64,000 bases of DNA from Vibrio renipiscarius. Lineage in GTDB: Bacteria > Pseudomonadota > Gammaproteobacteria > Enterobacterales > Vibrionaceae. Below, piece by piece: positions 55,714 to 64,000 of the stretch. The first letter of the stretch is position 1. Every line of letters starts with the position of its first letter. The stretch is taken from the NCBI RefSeq assembly GCF_000827885.1, contig NZ_JTKH01000021.1, forward strand, positions 1 through 64,000, given 5' to 3'. Made by a program: the position numbers and the translations under genes. Under the pieces are notes generated by a model that had not been told where the DNA came from, did not search any database, and saw only the letters and a program-made list of their open reading frames with translations.

Positions 55714-58700
55714 ATGGTAGATAGAGAGCAGAGCACACGAGGTCTGTATACTCCTGAACTGGAGCACGACGCTTGTGGTATCGGTTTTGTCGCTCACCTC
55801 AAAAACCGTAAATCTCATGAAGTAGTTACTCAAGCTCTTGATATGCTAGCACGTATGGAACACCGTGGCGGCCAAGGTTGCGATCCATGCAGTGGCGATG
55901 GCGCAGGTATCCTACTTCAAAAACCTCATGAATTTCTTTTAGAAGAAGCCGTTAAGCTTGGCATCAAGCTACCTTCTTTTGAAAAGTACGGTGTCGGTGT
56001 GGTTCTCTTCCCGAGAGATCAGCACAAACGCGAACAATGTCGTGATATTTTAGAGCGCAACGCAAAACGCTTGGATCTTGAAGTGATTGGCTACCGCGTG
56101 TTGCCAACCGACAATTCAATGATCGGCGCAGATCCACTGAGCACTGAACCTCAGTTCGAGCATGTCTTTGTCTCTGGTGGCCCAGGAGTCACCCCAGAAG
56201 AGCTAGAACGTAAGCTTTATGTACTGCGTAACTACACTGTACGTGTGTGTTTAGAGAGCGTGTCGAACATTGGGGATGATTTTTACATCAACTCCATGTC
56301 GTACAAAACACTTGTCTACAAAGGCCAGCTAACCACAGAGCAAGTCCCTCAATACTTCTTGGATTTACAAAATCCAACCATGGTAACGGCATTAGCACTG
56401 GTCCACTCGCGCTTCTCAACCAACACCTTCCCTCGCTGGCGCCTAGCGCAGCCTTTCCGTTACATTGCCCACAACGGTGAAATCAACACCGTACGCGGTA
56501 ACTTGAACTGGATGAAGGCGCGTGAAGCGATCATCGAATCGGATCTGTTTACCCAAGCAGAAATCGACATGCTACTGCCTATCTGTCAGGAAGGTAGCTC
56601 GGATTCATCTAACTTTGATATGGCACTAGAGCTCCTAGTTCTTTCTGGTCGCAGCCTGCCACACGCATTGATGATGATGATCCCGGAAGCATGGCAAGAA
56701 AACAAGAACATGGATCCAACTCGTCGCGCGTTTTATCAGTATCACGCCAACGTCATGGAACCATGGGATGGCCCTGCGTCTGTTTGTTTCACCGATGGTG
56801 TTCAAGTAGGTGCAACACTTGACCGTAATGGTCTACGCCCTTCTCGTTATACTGTGACTAAGGATGATTTCCTTGTGATGGCATCTGAGTCTGGCGTGGT
56901 GGATATTGCACCTGAGAACGTAGAGTTCCGCGGACGCCTACAACCAGGACGCATCTTCGTTGCTGACCTTGAACAAGGCCGCATCATTTCTGATGAAGAA
57001 GTGAAAGATGGCATTGCCTCATCACAGCCTTATGAAAAATGGGTTGAAGAAAACCTACTCAGCCTGAAGAAACTGCCTGACGCGAGCAACGAATTTAGCC
57101 AGCCATCACCAGAGAAGTTGCTGCACAAACAGCAATCGTTCGGTGTGAGCTCAGAAGAAGTGAATGAGATCATTCTGCCTCTGGCAAAAACGGGCTACGA
57201 GCCGCTTTCTGCAATGGGTGCCGACTGGCCTCTAGCCATTTTGTCGCACCAATCTCAGCACCTTTCTAACTACTTTAAACAGTTGTTTGCTCAAGTCACC
57301 AACCCGCCAATCGACCCGATTCGTGAGCGTATGGTGATGTCTCTGAATACTTACCTAGGTAAAGATCAGAACCTACTTGCGGAAACACCACAGCACTGTC
57401 AAAAAGTTGAGCTTGAATCCCCAGTCTTGTCTAACTCTGAGTTAGAGAAGCTGCGTGCGATTGATAATGAGCACTTACAAGCGAAAACGCTTGATATCGT
57501 ATTCCAAGCCAATGAAGACGAAGGCAAGCTTGAGCGCGCACTGAAACGTATTTGTCAGTACGCTGAAGACGCCGTTGTCGATGGTTACTCAATCATCTTG
57601 CTAACGGACCGTGCGGTTAACTCTAACCACGCCGCCATTCCTGCGATGCTGGCCGTCGGTGCGGTTCACCACCACCTGATCCGTAAAGGTTTGCGTGCGA
57701 AGTGTGACATCGTGGTTGAAACCGGTGACGCACGCGAAACGCATCACTTTGCAACACTGATTGGTTACGGCGCAAACGCGGTTAACCCATATCTTGTGAT
57801 TGAAACCATTGTTGAACTGCAACGCACTAAGAAACTCGATCCAAGCATTTCAGCTAAAGAGTACTTCGCTAACTACCGTAAAGGGGTTAACGGCGGCCTA
57901 CTGAAAATCTTCTCGAAAATGGGTATTTCAACCCTACAGTCTTACCACGGCGCACAGATCTTTGAAGCACTTGGTATCAGTAAATCGGTGGTTGATAAGT
58001 ACTTCACAGGTACAGTAACGCGCATTGAAGGTCTGACTATCGATGACATCGCCAAAGAAGTATTGGTTCGTCACCGCGTGGGTTACCCAATGCGTGAGAT
58101 CCCAGTACAAGTTCTCGATGTGGGTGGTGTTTACCAGTGGAAACAGCGTGGTGAAAAACACCTGTTTAACCCTGAAACGATTTCATTACTGCAAGAATCG
58201 ACGCGTAACAAAGACTACGCTCAATTTAAGCAATACGCGAAAGCCGTTGATGACCAAGGCGACAACGCAGCCACACTGCGTAGCCAACTGGACTTCATCA
58301 AAAACCCAGCCGGTTCAATCCCGCTAGAAGAAGTGGAACCGATTGAGAACATCTTAAAACGCTTTGCCACTGGTGCGATGTCGTTTGGCTCGATCTCTCA
58401 TGAAGCGCACTCAACACTGGCTGTGGCGATGAACCGCATCGGCGCAAAATCAAACTCTGGCGAAGGCGGCGAAGATCCGATTCGTTTTGAGAAAAAAGAG
58501 AATGGTGACTGGGAGCGTTCAGCAATCAAACAGGTCGCATCGGGCCGTTTTGGCGTGACCTCTTACTACCTAACCAATGCGGATGAGCTGCAAATTAAAA
58601 TGGCTCAAGGCGCAAAACCAGGTGAAGGTGGTCAGCTACCGGGTGATAAAGTCGACGATTGGATCGGTGCAACGCGTCACTCGACTCCAGGCGTGGGCCT

Positions 58701-60261
58701 TATTTCACCACCACCACACCACGACATCTACTCAATCGAAGATTTGGCTCAGCTGATCTACGATTTGAAAAACGCCAACCGTGCGGGACGTGTCAACGTT
58801 AAGTTGGTTTCAGAGGCCGGTGTCGGCACGATCGCTTCGGGTGTTGCTAAAGCCAAGGCTGATGTCGTTCTCATTGCTGGCTTTGATGGCGGTACGGGTG
58901 CATCACCGATGTCATCCATTCGTCACACGGGTCTACCTTGGGAGTTGGGTCTAGCAGAAACGCACCAAACACTACTGAAAAACGGCCTACGTAACCGTAT
59001 CGTTGTTCAGTCAGATGGTCAGATGAAAACCCCTCGTGACCTTGCAGTCGCAACGTTACTGGGTGCTGAAGAATGGGGCGTAGCAACCGCAGCGCTTGTC
59101 GTTGAAGGTTGTATCATGATGCGTAAGTGTCATAAAAACACCTGCCCTGTTGGTATCGCAACGCAAAACAAAACCCTGCGTGAGCGCTTTGATGGCCGCG
59201 TAGAAGACGTCGTGACTTTCTTCCAATACATGGCTGAAGGTTTACGTGAAGTGATGGCAGAACTTGGTTTCCGCTCAATTGATGAGATGGTGGGTCAATC
59301 ACAGAAACTGAAAGTTCGTGATGATATTGGCCACTGGAAATACAAAAACCTCGACCTATCGCCTGTGCTGCATATTGAGCCAGCGCGTGCCGAAGATGGG
59401 GTATACAACCAGACCGTACAAAACCATAACTTAGAAAACGTGTTAGACCGTAAGTTGATTCAAGCCGCCATTCCTGCGCTTGAAAAAGGCAAGGCAGTAA
59501 CAGCCGAATTCCCGATCATCAACACTGACCGCTCTGCGGGTACGATGCTATCGAACGAAATTTCTAAAGTGTACAAAGACCAAGGTCTACCGCAGCCTAT
59601 GAACGTTAAGTTCTACGGTTCTGCGGGTCAGTCTTTCGGTGCATTCTTAGCCAAAGGCGTGAAGTTTGAAGTTGAAGGCGACGCCAACGACTACTGGGGT
59701 AAAGGGCTTTCTGGTGGCACTCTTGTGCTTTACCCAGATGCGAAATCAACCATCATTGCTGAAGATAATATCGTGGTCGGTAACGTGTGTTTCTACGGTG
59801 CAACCTCGGGTGAATCGTTCATTCGCGGTATGGCTGGCGAGCGTTTCTGTGTACGTAACTCTGGCGCAAAAGTCGTGGTTGAAGGTGTAGGTGACCACGG
59901 TTGTGAATACATGACTGGTGGTGCCGCGATCATCCTAGGATCAACCGGTCGTAACTTCGCGGCGGGTATGAGTGGCGGTGTGGCGTACGTATGGGATAAA
60001 GCGGGTGATTTCGAAACCAAGCTGAACCCTGAATTGGTCGACCTAGACCCTATCGAGCAAGAAGATAAAGATCTTCTACTGGATATGCTGACCAAGCATG
60101 TCGAATTCACAGGAAGTGAAGTTGCTCAATCTTTCCTAGACAACTTTGAAGTTAGCCTAACCTCTTTGGTTAAAGTTATGCCGCGTGATTACAAAGCGGT
60201 ACTTCAAAGACGTAAAGCGGAAGCGGAGCAGGCACAAACGGAAGAAGTGGAGGCAGTATAA
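55714..60261 (+). CDS. gltB: Glutamate synthase large subunit GltB
   Basis: NADPH-GOGAT alpha subunit, making glutamate from glutamine and 2-oxoglutarate. From the ATG at 55714 (GGAAGG upstream) it has 1515 residues. The amidotransferase nucleophile is Cys21 in HDACGIGF after a short propeptide. The synthase domain has the FMN region SNSGEGGEDPIRF and KPGEGGQLPGDKV, a 3Fe-4S cluster motif CIMMRKCHKNTCPVG, and the C-terminal GXGXG-type beta-helix. Start alternatives are GTG 55657 (AAGGAAG upstream, 1534 residues) and TTG 55561. The N-terminal sequence differs from the E. coli type (DNCGFG) and resembles a second GltB lineage. Confidence 0.95.
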   Translation: MVDREQSTRGLYTPELEHDACGIGFVAHLKNRKSHEVVTQALDMLARMEHRGGQGCDPCSGDGAGILLQKPHEFLLEEAVKLGIKLPSFEKYGVGVVLFPRDQHKREQCRDILERNAKRLDLEVIGYRVLPTDNSMIGADPLSTEPQFEHVFVSGGPGVTPEELERKLYVLRNYTVRVCLESVSNIGDDFYINSMSYKTLVYKGQLTTEQVPQYFLDLQNPTMVTALALVHSRFSTNTFPRWRLAQPFRYIAHNGEINTVRGNLNWMKAREAIIESDLFTQAEIDMLLPICQEGSSDSSNFDMALELLVLSGRSLPHALMMMIPEAWQENKNMDPTRRAFYQYHANVMEPWDGPASVCFTDGVQVGATLDRNGLRPSRYTVTKDDFLVMASESGVVDIAPENVEFRGRLQPGRIFVADLEQGRIISDEEVKDGIASSQPYEKWVEENLLSLKKLPDASNEFSQPSPEKLLHKQQSFGVSSEEVNEIILPLAKTGYEPLSAMGADWPLAILSHQSQHLSNYFKQLFAQVTNPPIDPIRERMVMSLNTYLGKDQNLLAETPQHCQKVELESPVLSNSELEKLRAIDNEHLQAKTLDIVFQANEDEGKLERALKRICQYAEDAVVDGYSIILLTDRAVNSNHAAIPAMLAVGAVHHHLIRKGLRAKCDIVVETGDARETHHFATLIGYGANAVNPYLVIETIVELQRTKKLDPSISAKEYFANYRKGVNGGLLKIFSKMGISTLQSYHGAQIFEALGISKSVVDKYFTGTVTRIEGLTIDDIAKEVLVRHRVGYPMREIPVQVLDVGGVYQWKQRGEKHLFNPETISLLQESTRNKDYAQFKQYAKAVDDQGDNAATLRSQLDFIKNPAGSIPLEEVEPIENILKRFATGAMSFGSISHEAHSTLAVAMNRIGAKSNSGEGGEDPIRFEKKENGDWERSAIKQVASGRFGVTSYYLTNADELQIKMAQGAKPGEGGQLPGDKVDDWIGATRHSTPGVGLISPPPHHDIYSIEDLAQLIYDLKNANRAGRVNVKLVSEAGVGTIASGVAKAKADVVLIAGFDGGTGASPMSSIRHTGLPWELGLAETHQTLLKNGLRNRIVVQSDGQMKTPRDLAVATLLGAEEWGVATAALVVEGCIMMRKCHKNTCPVGIATQNKTLRERFDGRVEDVVTFFQYMAEGLREVMAELGFRSIDEMVGQSQKLKVRDDIGHWKYKNLDLSPVLHIEPARAEDGVYNQTVQNHNLENVLDRKLIQAAIPALEKGKAVTAEFPIINTDRSAGTMLSNEISKVYKDQGLPQPMNVKFYGSAGQSFGAFLAKGVKFEVEGDANDYWGKGLSGGTLVLYPDAKSTIIAEDNIVVGNVCFYGATSGESFIRGMAGERFCVRNSGAKVVVEGVGDHGCEYMTGGAAIILGSTGRNFAAGMSGGVAYVWDKAGDFETKLNPELVDLDPIEQEDKDLLLDMLTKHVEFTGSEVAQSFLDNFEVSLTSLVKVMPRDYKAVLQRRKAEAEQAQTEEVEAV

Positions 60262-61730
60262 TGGGTAAGCCTACTGGATTTTTAGAGCATGGTCGTGAGC
60301 TTCCAAAGAAGCTCGACCCTTCTGTTCGCATTGAAGATAATAAAGAGTTCGTTCTCAACGAAGAGTTTGGTGACAAGATCAACACTCAGGCTTCACGTTG
60401 TATGGACTGTGGCGTGCCGTTTTGTCATAACGGTTGCCCTATCGGTAACATCATTCCTGAATTTAATGATGCGGTATTCCGTGATAGTTGGGAAGAGGCT
60501 TGGAATATTCTAAGCTCGACCAACAATTTCCCTGAGTTTACCGGTCGTGTTTGTCCTGCGCCTTGTGAAAGCGCCTGTGTGCTTGGTATCAACCAAGACC
60601 CAATCACGATCTGTAATATTGAAAAAACCATCGTGGAAACCGCCTACCGTGAAGGCTATGCGAAGCCGAAGAAACCTCGTGTTCGTACCGGTAAAACGGT
60701 TGCGATCATCGGTTCCGGCCCTGCAGGTCTTGCCGCTGCTGAACAGCTCAATAGCGCAGGCCATTGCGTGACTGTATTTGAGCGTGATGAAAAAATCGGG
60801 GGTCTACTGCGTTTTGGTATCCCTGATTTTAAGCTCGGCATGGATGTGATTGATCGTAAGATCAACTTGATGGCTGATGCGGGCATCGAGTTCAAAGTCA
60901 ATCAACATATTGGTGTGGATGTGAATGCCCTACAACTTCGCCAAGAGTTTGATGTGGTTCTTTTGACCGGCGGTTCAACCGTTCCTCGTGATCTGCCTAT
61001 ACCGGGACGAGATCTAAAAGGCGTGCATTTCGCCATGGAGTTCTTGGGCCAAAACAACCGCCGTGCAAATGACATGGACTTGAAAGGTGAAGAAATTCAC
61101 GCCAAAGATAAGCATGTGGTCGTAATCGGTGGTGGTGATACAGGTTCTGACTGTGTCGGCACTTCCAACCGCCACAAAGCGGCGAGCGTCACTCAGGTTG
61201 AGATCATGCCGATCCCACCAGAAAAACGCCCTGCGAACATGCCTTGGCCACAATTTCCAATGATCATGAAAACCACCACTTCTCACGAAGAAGGCTGTGA
61301 ACGTCATTGGAACATTTTGACCAAAGAGTTTATCAGCAATGATCATGGTGAAGTGACCGGTCTTCGTATTGCTGACATTGTTTGGCAAGACGCGAAACCA
61401 GGTGAACGCCCAGGTTTTGAAGAAGTGGCGAACACTGAACGTGTGATCCCTTGTGATATGGCTTTCCTTGCGATGGGCTTCCTACATCCAGAACCAACAG
61501 GTGTCCTAGCTCAGCTTAACGTAAAACTCGACGAACGCGGCAATGTGGCGACAGAAGGTTTTGCGACAAGCCAGAAAGGTGTCTTTGCTGCCGGAGATAT
61601 GCGTACAGGCCAATCTTTGGTGGTACGTTGCATCAACGAAGGCCGCGAATGTGCGATTGCCATTGATAGCCATCTAATGGGCAATTCAAACCTCGAAGCG
61701 AAAGCGAATTCATTAATGCTTTCTGCTTAA
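60261..61730 (+). CDS. gltD: Glutamate synthase small subunit GltD
   Basis: NADPH-GOGAT beta subunit of 489 residues that passes electrons from NADPH via FAD to GltB. N-terminal cysteine clusters CMDCGVPFCHNGCP and CPAPCESACVLG bind [4Fe-4S], the FAD motif is GSGPAGLAAAEQL and the NADPH motif GGGDTGSDCVGTS. Its ATG overlaps the gltB stop (TAATG), so expression is coupled. A strong terminator follows. Confidence 0.97.
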   Translation: MGKPTGFLEHGRELPKKLDPSVRIEDNKEFVLNEEFGDKINTQASRCMDCGVPFCHNGCPIGNIIPEFNDAVFRDSWEEAWNILSSTNNFPEFTGRVCPAPCESACVLGINQDPITICNIEKTIVETAYREGYAKPKKPRVRTGKTVAIIGSGPAGLAAAEQLNSAGHCVTVFERDEKIGGLLRFGIPDFKLGMDVIDRKINLMADAGIEFKVNQHIGVDVNALQLRQEFDVVLLTGGSTVPRDLPIPGRDLKGVHFAMEFLGQNNRRANDMDLKGEEIHAKDKHVVVIGGGDTGSDCVGTSNRHKAASVTQVEIMPIPPEKRPANMPWPQFPMIMKTTTSHEEGCERHWNILTKEFISNDHGEVTGLRIADIVWQDAKPGERPGFEEVANTERVIPCDMAFLAMGFLHPEPTGVLAQLNVKLDERGNVATEGFATSQKGVFAAGDMRTGQSLVVRCINEGRECAIAIDSHLMGNSNLEAKANSLMLSA

Positions 61731-61786
61731 TGCAATTCGGCGGGAGCTGATGCTCTCGCCTATCAGTTCCTTCAATCTATACCTTT

Positions 61787-61813
61787 GACCAGCCTTGCGC
61801 TGGTCTTTTTTTT
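61787..61813 (+). terminator. Terminator of gltBD
   Basis: A 7-bp stem (GACCAGC with GCTGGTC, 5-nt loop) followed by eight T. Confidence 0.93.
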
Positions 61814-61901
61814 ACGCGGTTACAAAGCACGATTGATCGCTTTTCGCCTATTCGCCGTACTCTGCTAAACTGAAACTCTTATTAATTCAAAGACAAACAA
61901 C

Positions 61902-62336
61902 ATGAAAAAAACCTTACTTCTCTGTTTAAGTAGTTTAATCGTGGCAGGTTGTAGCCATGGAGGAACGGCAATGAAAAATAAGATAGACCAAGTATGCGGT
62001 GACAAACCCAATTGCGTATCCACTCTAGATCAGCGTAAAAAGTTCCACATCGCGCCTTACCCCCTAAAGGCTGATGTTACCCTTATTCAAGTTGAACAAG
62101 CCGCACTTGAGCTACCAGGCGCAAAAACAGCGATTATCGAGGGGGACTACCTACGGATTGAATGCACCAGCACGATTATGCGTTTTGTCGATGATTTAGA
62201 GTTACAGATTAAAGATGGTCAACTGGTGGTTCGTTCGGAATCTCGCGTCGGTTATTCTGATTTTGGCGTCAACCGTAAGCGCGCTGAGCAGCTTAGAAAC
62301 TATTTAAATGAAGCAGGACTACTTGGAGCAGAATAG
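61902..62336 (+). CDS. DUF1499 family lipoprotein
   Basis: A 144-residue predicted lipoprotein (MKKTLLLCLSSLIVAGC, lipidated Cys17). The mature sequence CGDKPNCVSTLDQRKKFHIAPY and LRIECTSTIMRFVDDLELQI followed by RSESRVGYSDFGVNRKRAEQLR matches DUF1499, a family of unknown role. It has its own promoter region after the gltD terminator and is convergent with truB. Confidence 0.85.
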   Translation: MKKTLLLCLSSLIVAGCSHGGTAMKNKIDQVCGDKPNCVSTLDQRKKFHIAPYPLKADVTLIQVEQAALELPGAKTAIIEGDYLRIECTSTIMRFVDDLELQIKDGQLVVRSESRVGYSDFGVNRKRAEQLRNYLNEAGLLGAE

Positions 62337-62376
62337 CATCCAGAAATTCTCTTGGTATTCCATGATGAACAATACA

Positions 62377-62405
62377 AAAAAGCCACAGCTTACGCCATGG
62401 CTTTT
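62377..62405. terminator. Bidirectional terminator between DUF1499 gene and truB
   Basis: An 8-bp stem AAAAGCCA with TGGCTTTT and a 12-nt loop between convergent genes. It would end the infB-rbfA-truB transcript, where rpsO normally follows. Confidence 0.75.
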
Positions 62406-62431
62406 CAATCGTTTCCACTGTCTCTTACTGA

Positions 62432-63385
62432 TTACTCAGCGTCAACAGGCTCACGGAACACAACCAAACGCTTAGGGGCAACACGGCCTCTATCGTCGAT
62501 TTGCGCGACACCGATGAAGAGTTTTTCATCACCACTGGTCATACGCACGGTACCGTCAGCAGGCGCACCTAAAACTTGAACTGGCATCCCGTGCTGAACT
62601 AAATCAGTTAGCTCGGCATTCAAATTCACTTCAGGTAAATCTTCAACCGCAGAGTCCATTGGCATAAGCAATGGGTCAAGCAGTTCACGCGGTGAAACTT
62701 CATCGCGATGCGCTTGCTCTAGCAGTTCATTCAGTTGCTCAAGCGTTACCATCTTCTCATAAGGGTATTTAGCAACAGCGGTACGACGTAGCATGGTTAC
62801 ATGCGCGCCACAGCCTAGCATTTCACCTAAATCATCAACGATAGTACGGATGTAGGTGCCTTTTGAGCAATGTACTTCCATTTCCACTTCATCGCCTTCA
62901 AAGCGATGTAGGACAATTTCATACACTGTGATTTTGCGTGATTCACGAGGAACCTCGATGCCTGCTCGAGCATATTCATACAAAGGCTTGCCTTGGTACT
63001 TCAGTGCAGAGAACATCGACGGTATTTGATCTGATTCGCCACGGAATGTGTCAATACTTGCTTCAAGCTTCGCCAAATCAACATCGATTGGACGAGTCTC
63101 AACGACTTCACCATCAGAATCTGACGTGTTCGTGCGCTCACCTAATTTGGCGATCACTCGGTAACGTTTATCTGAATCCAGCAAGAATTGAGAAAACTTA
63201 GTCGCTTCACCCAAGCAGATCGGCAGCATGCCGGTTGCGAGTGGATCTAGAGCGCCAGTATGACCGGCTTTTTCAGCAAAATAGATGCGCTTTACTTTTT
63301 GCAGTGCATCGTTTGAAGAAATACCCGTTGGCTTATCCAATAGGATAACACCATCAATAGGACGACCTTTACGACGGCGAGCCAT
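62432..63385 (-). CDS. truB: tRNA pseudouridine-55 synthase TruB
   Basis: Makes pseudouridine 55 in the T-loop of tRNAs. The 317-residue protein has the catalytic Asp in [30 protein letters not shown], and a C-terminal PUA domain. Its ATG overlaps the rbfA stop (TAATG). In most gammaproteobacteria rpsO and pnp come next; here a terminator and a convergent lipoprotein gene follow instead. Confidence 0.96.
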   Translation of the reverse strand: MARRRKGRPIDGVILLDKPTGISSNDALQKVKRIYFAEKAGHTGALDPLATGMLPICLGEATKFSQFLLDSDKRYRVIAKLGERTNTSDSDGEVVETRPIDVDLAKLEASIDTFRGESDQIPSMFSALKYQGKPLYEYARAGIEVPRESRKITVYEIVLHRFEGDEVEMEVHCSKGTYIRTIVDDLGEMLGCGAHVTMLRRTAVAKYPYEKMVTLEQLNELLEQAHRDEVSPRELLDPLLMPMDSAVEDLPEVNLNAELTDLVQHGMPVQVLGAPADGTVRMTSGDEKLFIGVAQIDDRGRVAPKRLVVFREPVDAE

Positions 63386-63780
63386 TACTCTTCGTCCTCA
63401 CGACCTGCTTCTTTTTGCTTACGCTTGTCTTCGTTCAACACTTCGCTTACTAGGCTAGACATACGCATACCTTCAACAAGTGTGTTGTCGTAAGTAAAGC
63501 GAACTTCTGGTGTTAGACGGTGACGAATGCGCTTACCTAGTAGCATGCGAACTGGCACTTCGTGCTCTTTCAGCGCTGCTAGACAGCTTTCAGGTGTTTG
63601 ATCGCCTACACATAGGAAAGTAACGAATACTTTCGCGTAAGCAAGATCACGTGATACTTCAACGTCAGAAATGGTAACCATACCTAAACGTGAGTCACGA
63701 ACTTCGCGCTGAAGGATCAATGCGAGTTCTTTTTGCAGCTGTTGTGAAACACGCTGCGTGCGGCTAAATTCTTTTGCCAT
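63385..63780 (-). CDS. rbfA: Ribosome-binding factor A
   Basis: Small KH-type protein of 131 residues (from the ATG at 63780) needed for maturation of the 16S 5' end and cold adaptation. [27 protein letters not shown] and [21 protein letters not shown] are diagnostic. The preceding in-frame ATG at 63786 is too close to the AGAGAA ribosome site. It is in the infB-rbfA-truB operon. Confidence 0.95.
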   Translation of the reverse strand: MAKEFSRTQRVSQQLQKELALILQREVRDSRLGMVTISDVEVSRDLAYAKVFVTFLCVGDQTPESCLAALKEHEVPVRMLLGKRIRHRLTPEVRFTYDNTLVEGMRMSSLVSEVLNEDKRKQKEAGREDEE

Positions 63781-63804
63781 AATCATTTCTCTTAAATAGA
63801 AAGA

Positions 63805-63833
63805 ATGGGGGGATGGTTATCCCAGCCCCCCAT
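63805..63833 (-). other. GC-rich hairpin between infB and rbfA
   Basis: ATGGGGGG and CCCCCCAT form a perfect 8-bp stem with a 13-nt spacer. There is no T-run after it on the minus strand, so it is not a typical terminator; it could be an RNase or mRNA-stability element within the operon. Confidence 0.6.
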
Positions 63834-63891
63834 GGTGTATTCAACAACCAATTACTAATTACCTATCAAGGTATTAAGTAATTTTAGTCTA

Positions 63892-64000
63892 TTAATCTAG
63901 CGTACGCTTGATTTCGATGATTTCGAATACTTCGATTTGGTCGCCTACGCGAACATCGTTGTAGTTCTTAACGCCGATACCACACTCGTAACCGTTCTTA
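63892..64000 (-). CDS. infB: Translation initiation factor IF-2, C-terminal end (partial)
   Basis: The last 35 codons of a gene running off the right edge: [20 protein letters not shown] then [13 protein letters not shown] and a TAA stop at 63892-63894. This is the conserved end of domain IV of IF-2, which binds fMet-tRNA. It is upstream of rbfA in the standard nusA-infB operon order. Confidence 0.95.
   Translation of the reverse strand, partial: KNGYECGIGVKNYNDVRVGDQIEVFEIIEIKRTLD

Overview
The window is chromosomal DNA of a Vibrio-type gammaproteobacterium (family Vibrionaceae). Evidence for this is the 5' half of a 16S rRNA gene, an ArsR-type regulator that reads as HlyU, an NptA-type Na+/phosphate transporter, an MbaA-like GGDEF-EAL protein, and a gene order (clpB-pgeF-rluD-bamD; raiA-pheL-pheA; slt-trpR-yjjX; aroF-tyrA; btsSR; murJ-ribF-ileS-lspA-fkpB-ispH; rppH-mutH) that I recall from chromosome 1 of Vibrio. 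I see no insertion sequence, prophage, CRISPR array or tRNA gene. Nearly everything is vertically inherited core genome, so the interest lies in broken genes, small ORFs and regulatory DNA.

Layout. 1-1380: 16S rRNA (minus, running off the window), its leader with boxB/boxA, and the rrn promoter. 1383-5812: clpB with a heat-shock promoter, then the rluD-pgeF pair. 5943-10462: bamD, an MltF-like lytic transglycosylase, raiA, and pheA behind a phenylalanine leader peptide and attenuator. 10811-16043: GGDEF-EAL protein overlapping yjjX, then trpR-slt on the other strand. 16297-19576: ettA, a PilZ protein and an M23 peptidase. 19673-21895: the aroF-tyrA operon behind three TyrR boxes. 22140-28943: a pyruvate-sensing region (damaged btsS, btsR, and a BtsT/CstA transporter with a BtsR-like repeat in front), interleaved with the peptidoglycan-recycling pair nagZ/anmK. 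29038-36734: ispH, fkpB, lspA, ileS, ribF and murJ on the minus strand. 36996-40185: rpsT, hlyU, nhaR and nptA. 40573-45870: the rppH-ptsP-tauE-lgt-thyA run, with ptsP frameshifted. 45871-46488: a DnaA-box cluster between rppH and mutH, the position of DARS2 in E. coli. 46489-49262: mutH, a small DUF gene, tas, a DUF1127 gene and an unannotated 40-codon cysteine-rich ORF. 49577-55191: yhcC, a diguanylate cyclase, arcB and a lipoprotein. 55714-61730: gltBD. 61902-64000: a DUF1499 lipoprotein, then truB, rbfA and the end of infB.

How the genes work together. Aromatic amino-acid control is well represented: attenuation of pheA by a Phe-rich leader, TyrR boxes on aroF-tyrA, and trpR. The Bts genes form a pyruvate sensing and uptake module whose sensor kinase has an out-of-frame internal deletion, although the response regulator and a candidate operator at the transporter remain. 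Cell-envelope genes (bamD, slt, mltF-like, M23 peptidase, lspA, lgt, murJ, nagZ, anmK, pgeF) are scattered throughout.

Most rewarding observations: the DARS2-like DnaA-box cluster; the btsS deletion combined with an intact btsR and operator; the ptsP frameshift in a run of five G; an ArcB with only one of the two E. coli redox cysteines; a small Cys-rich ORF upstream of DUF1127; a short ORF overlapping the raiA start; a structured gltB leader; loss of the usual truB-rpsO linkage; and five substitutions, all to G, in the universally conserved 790 region of 16S at the very edge of the window, which look like sequence error.
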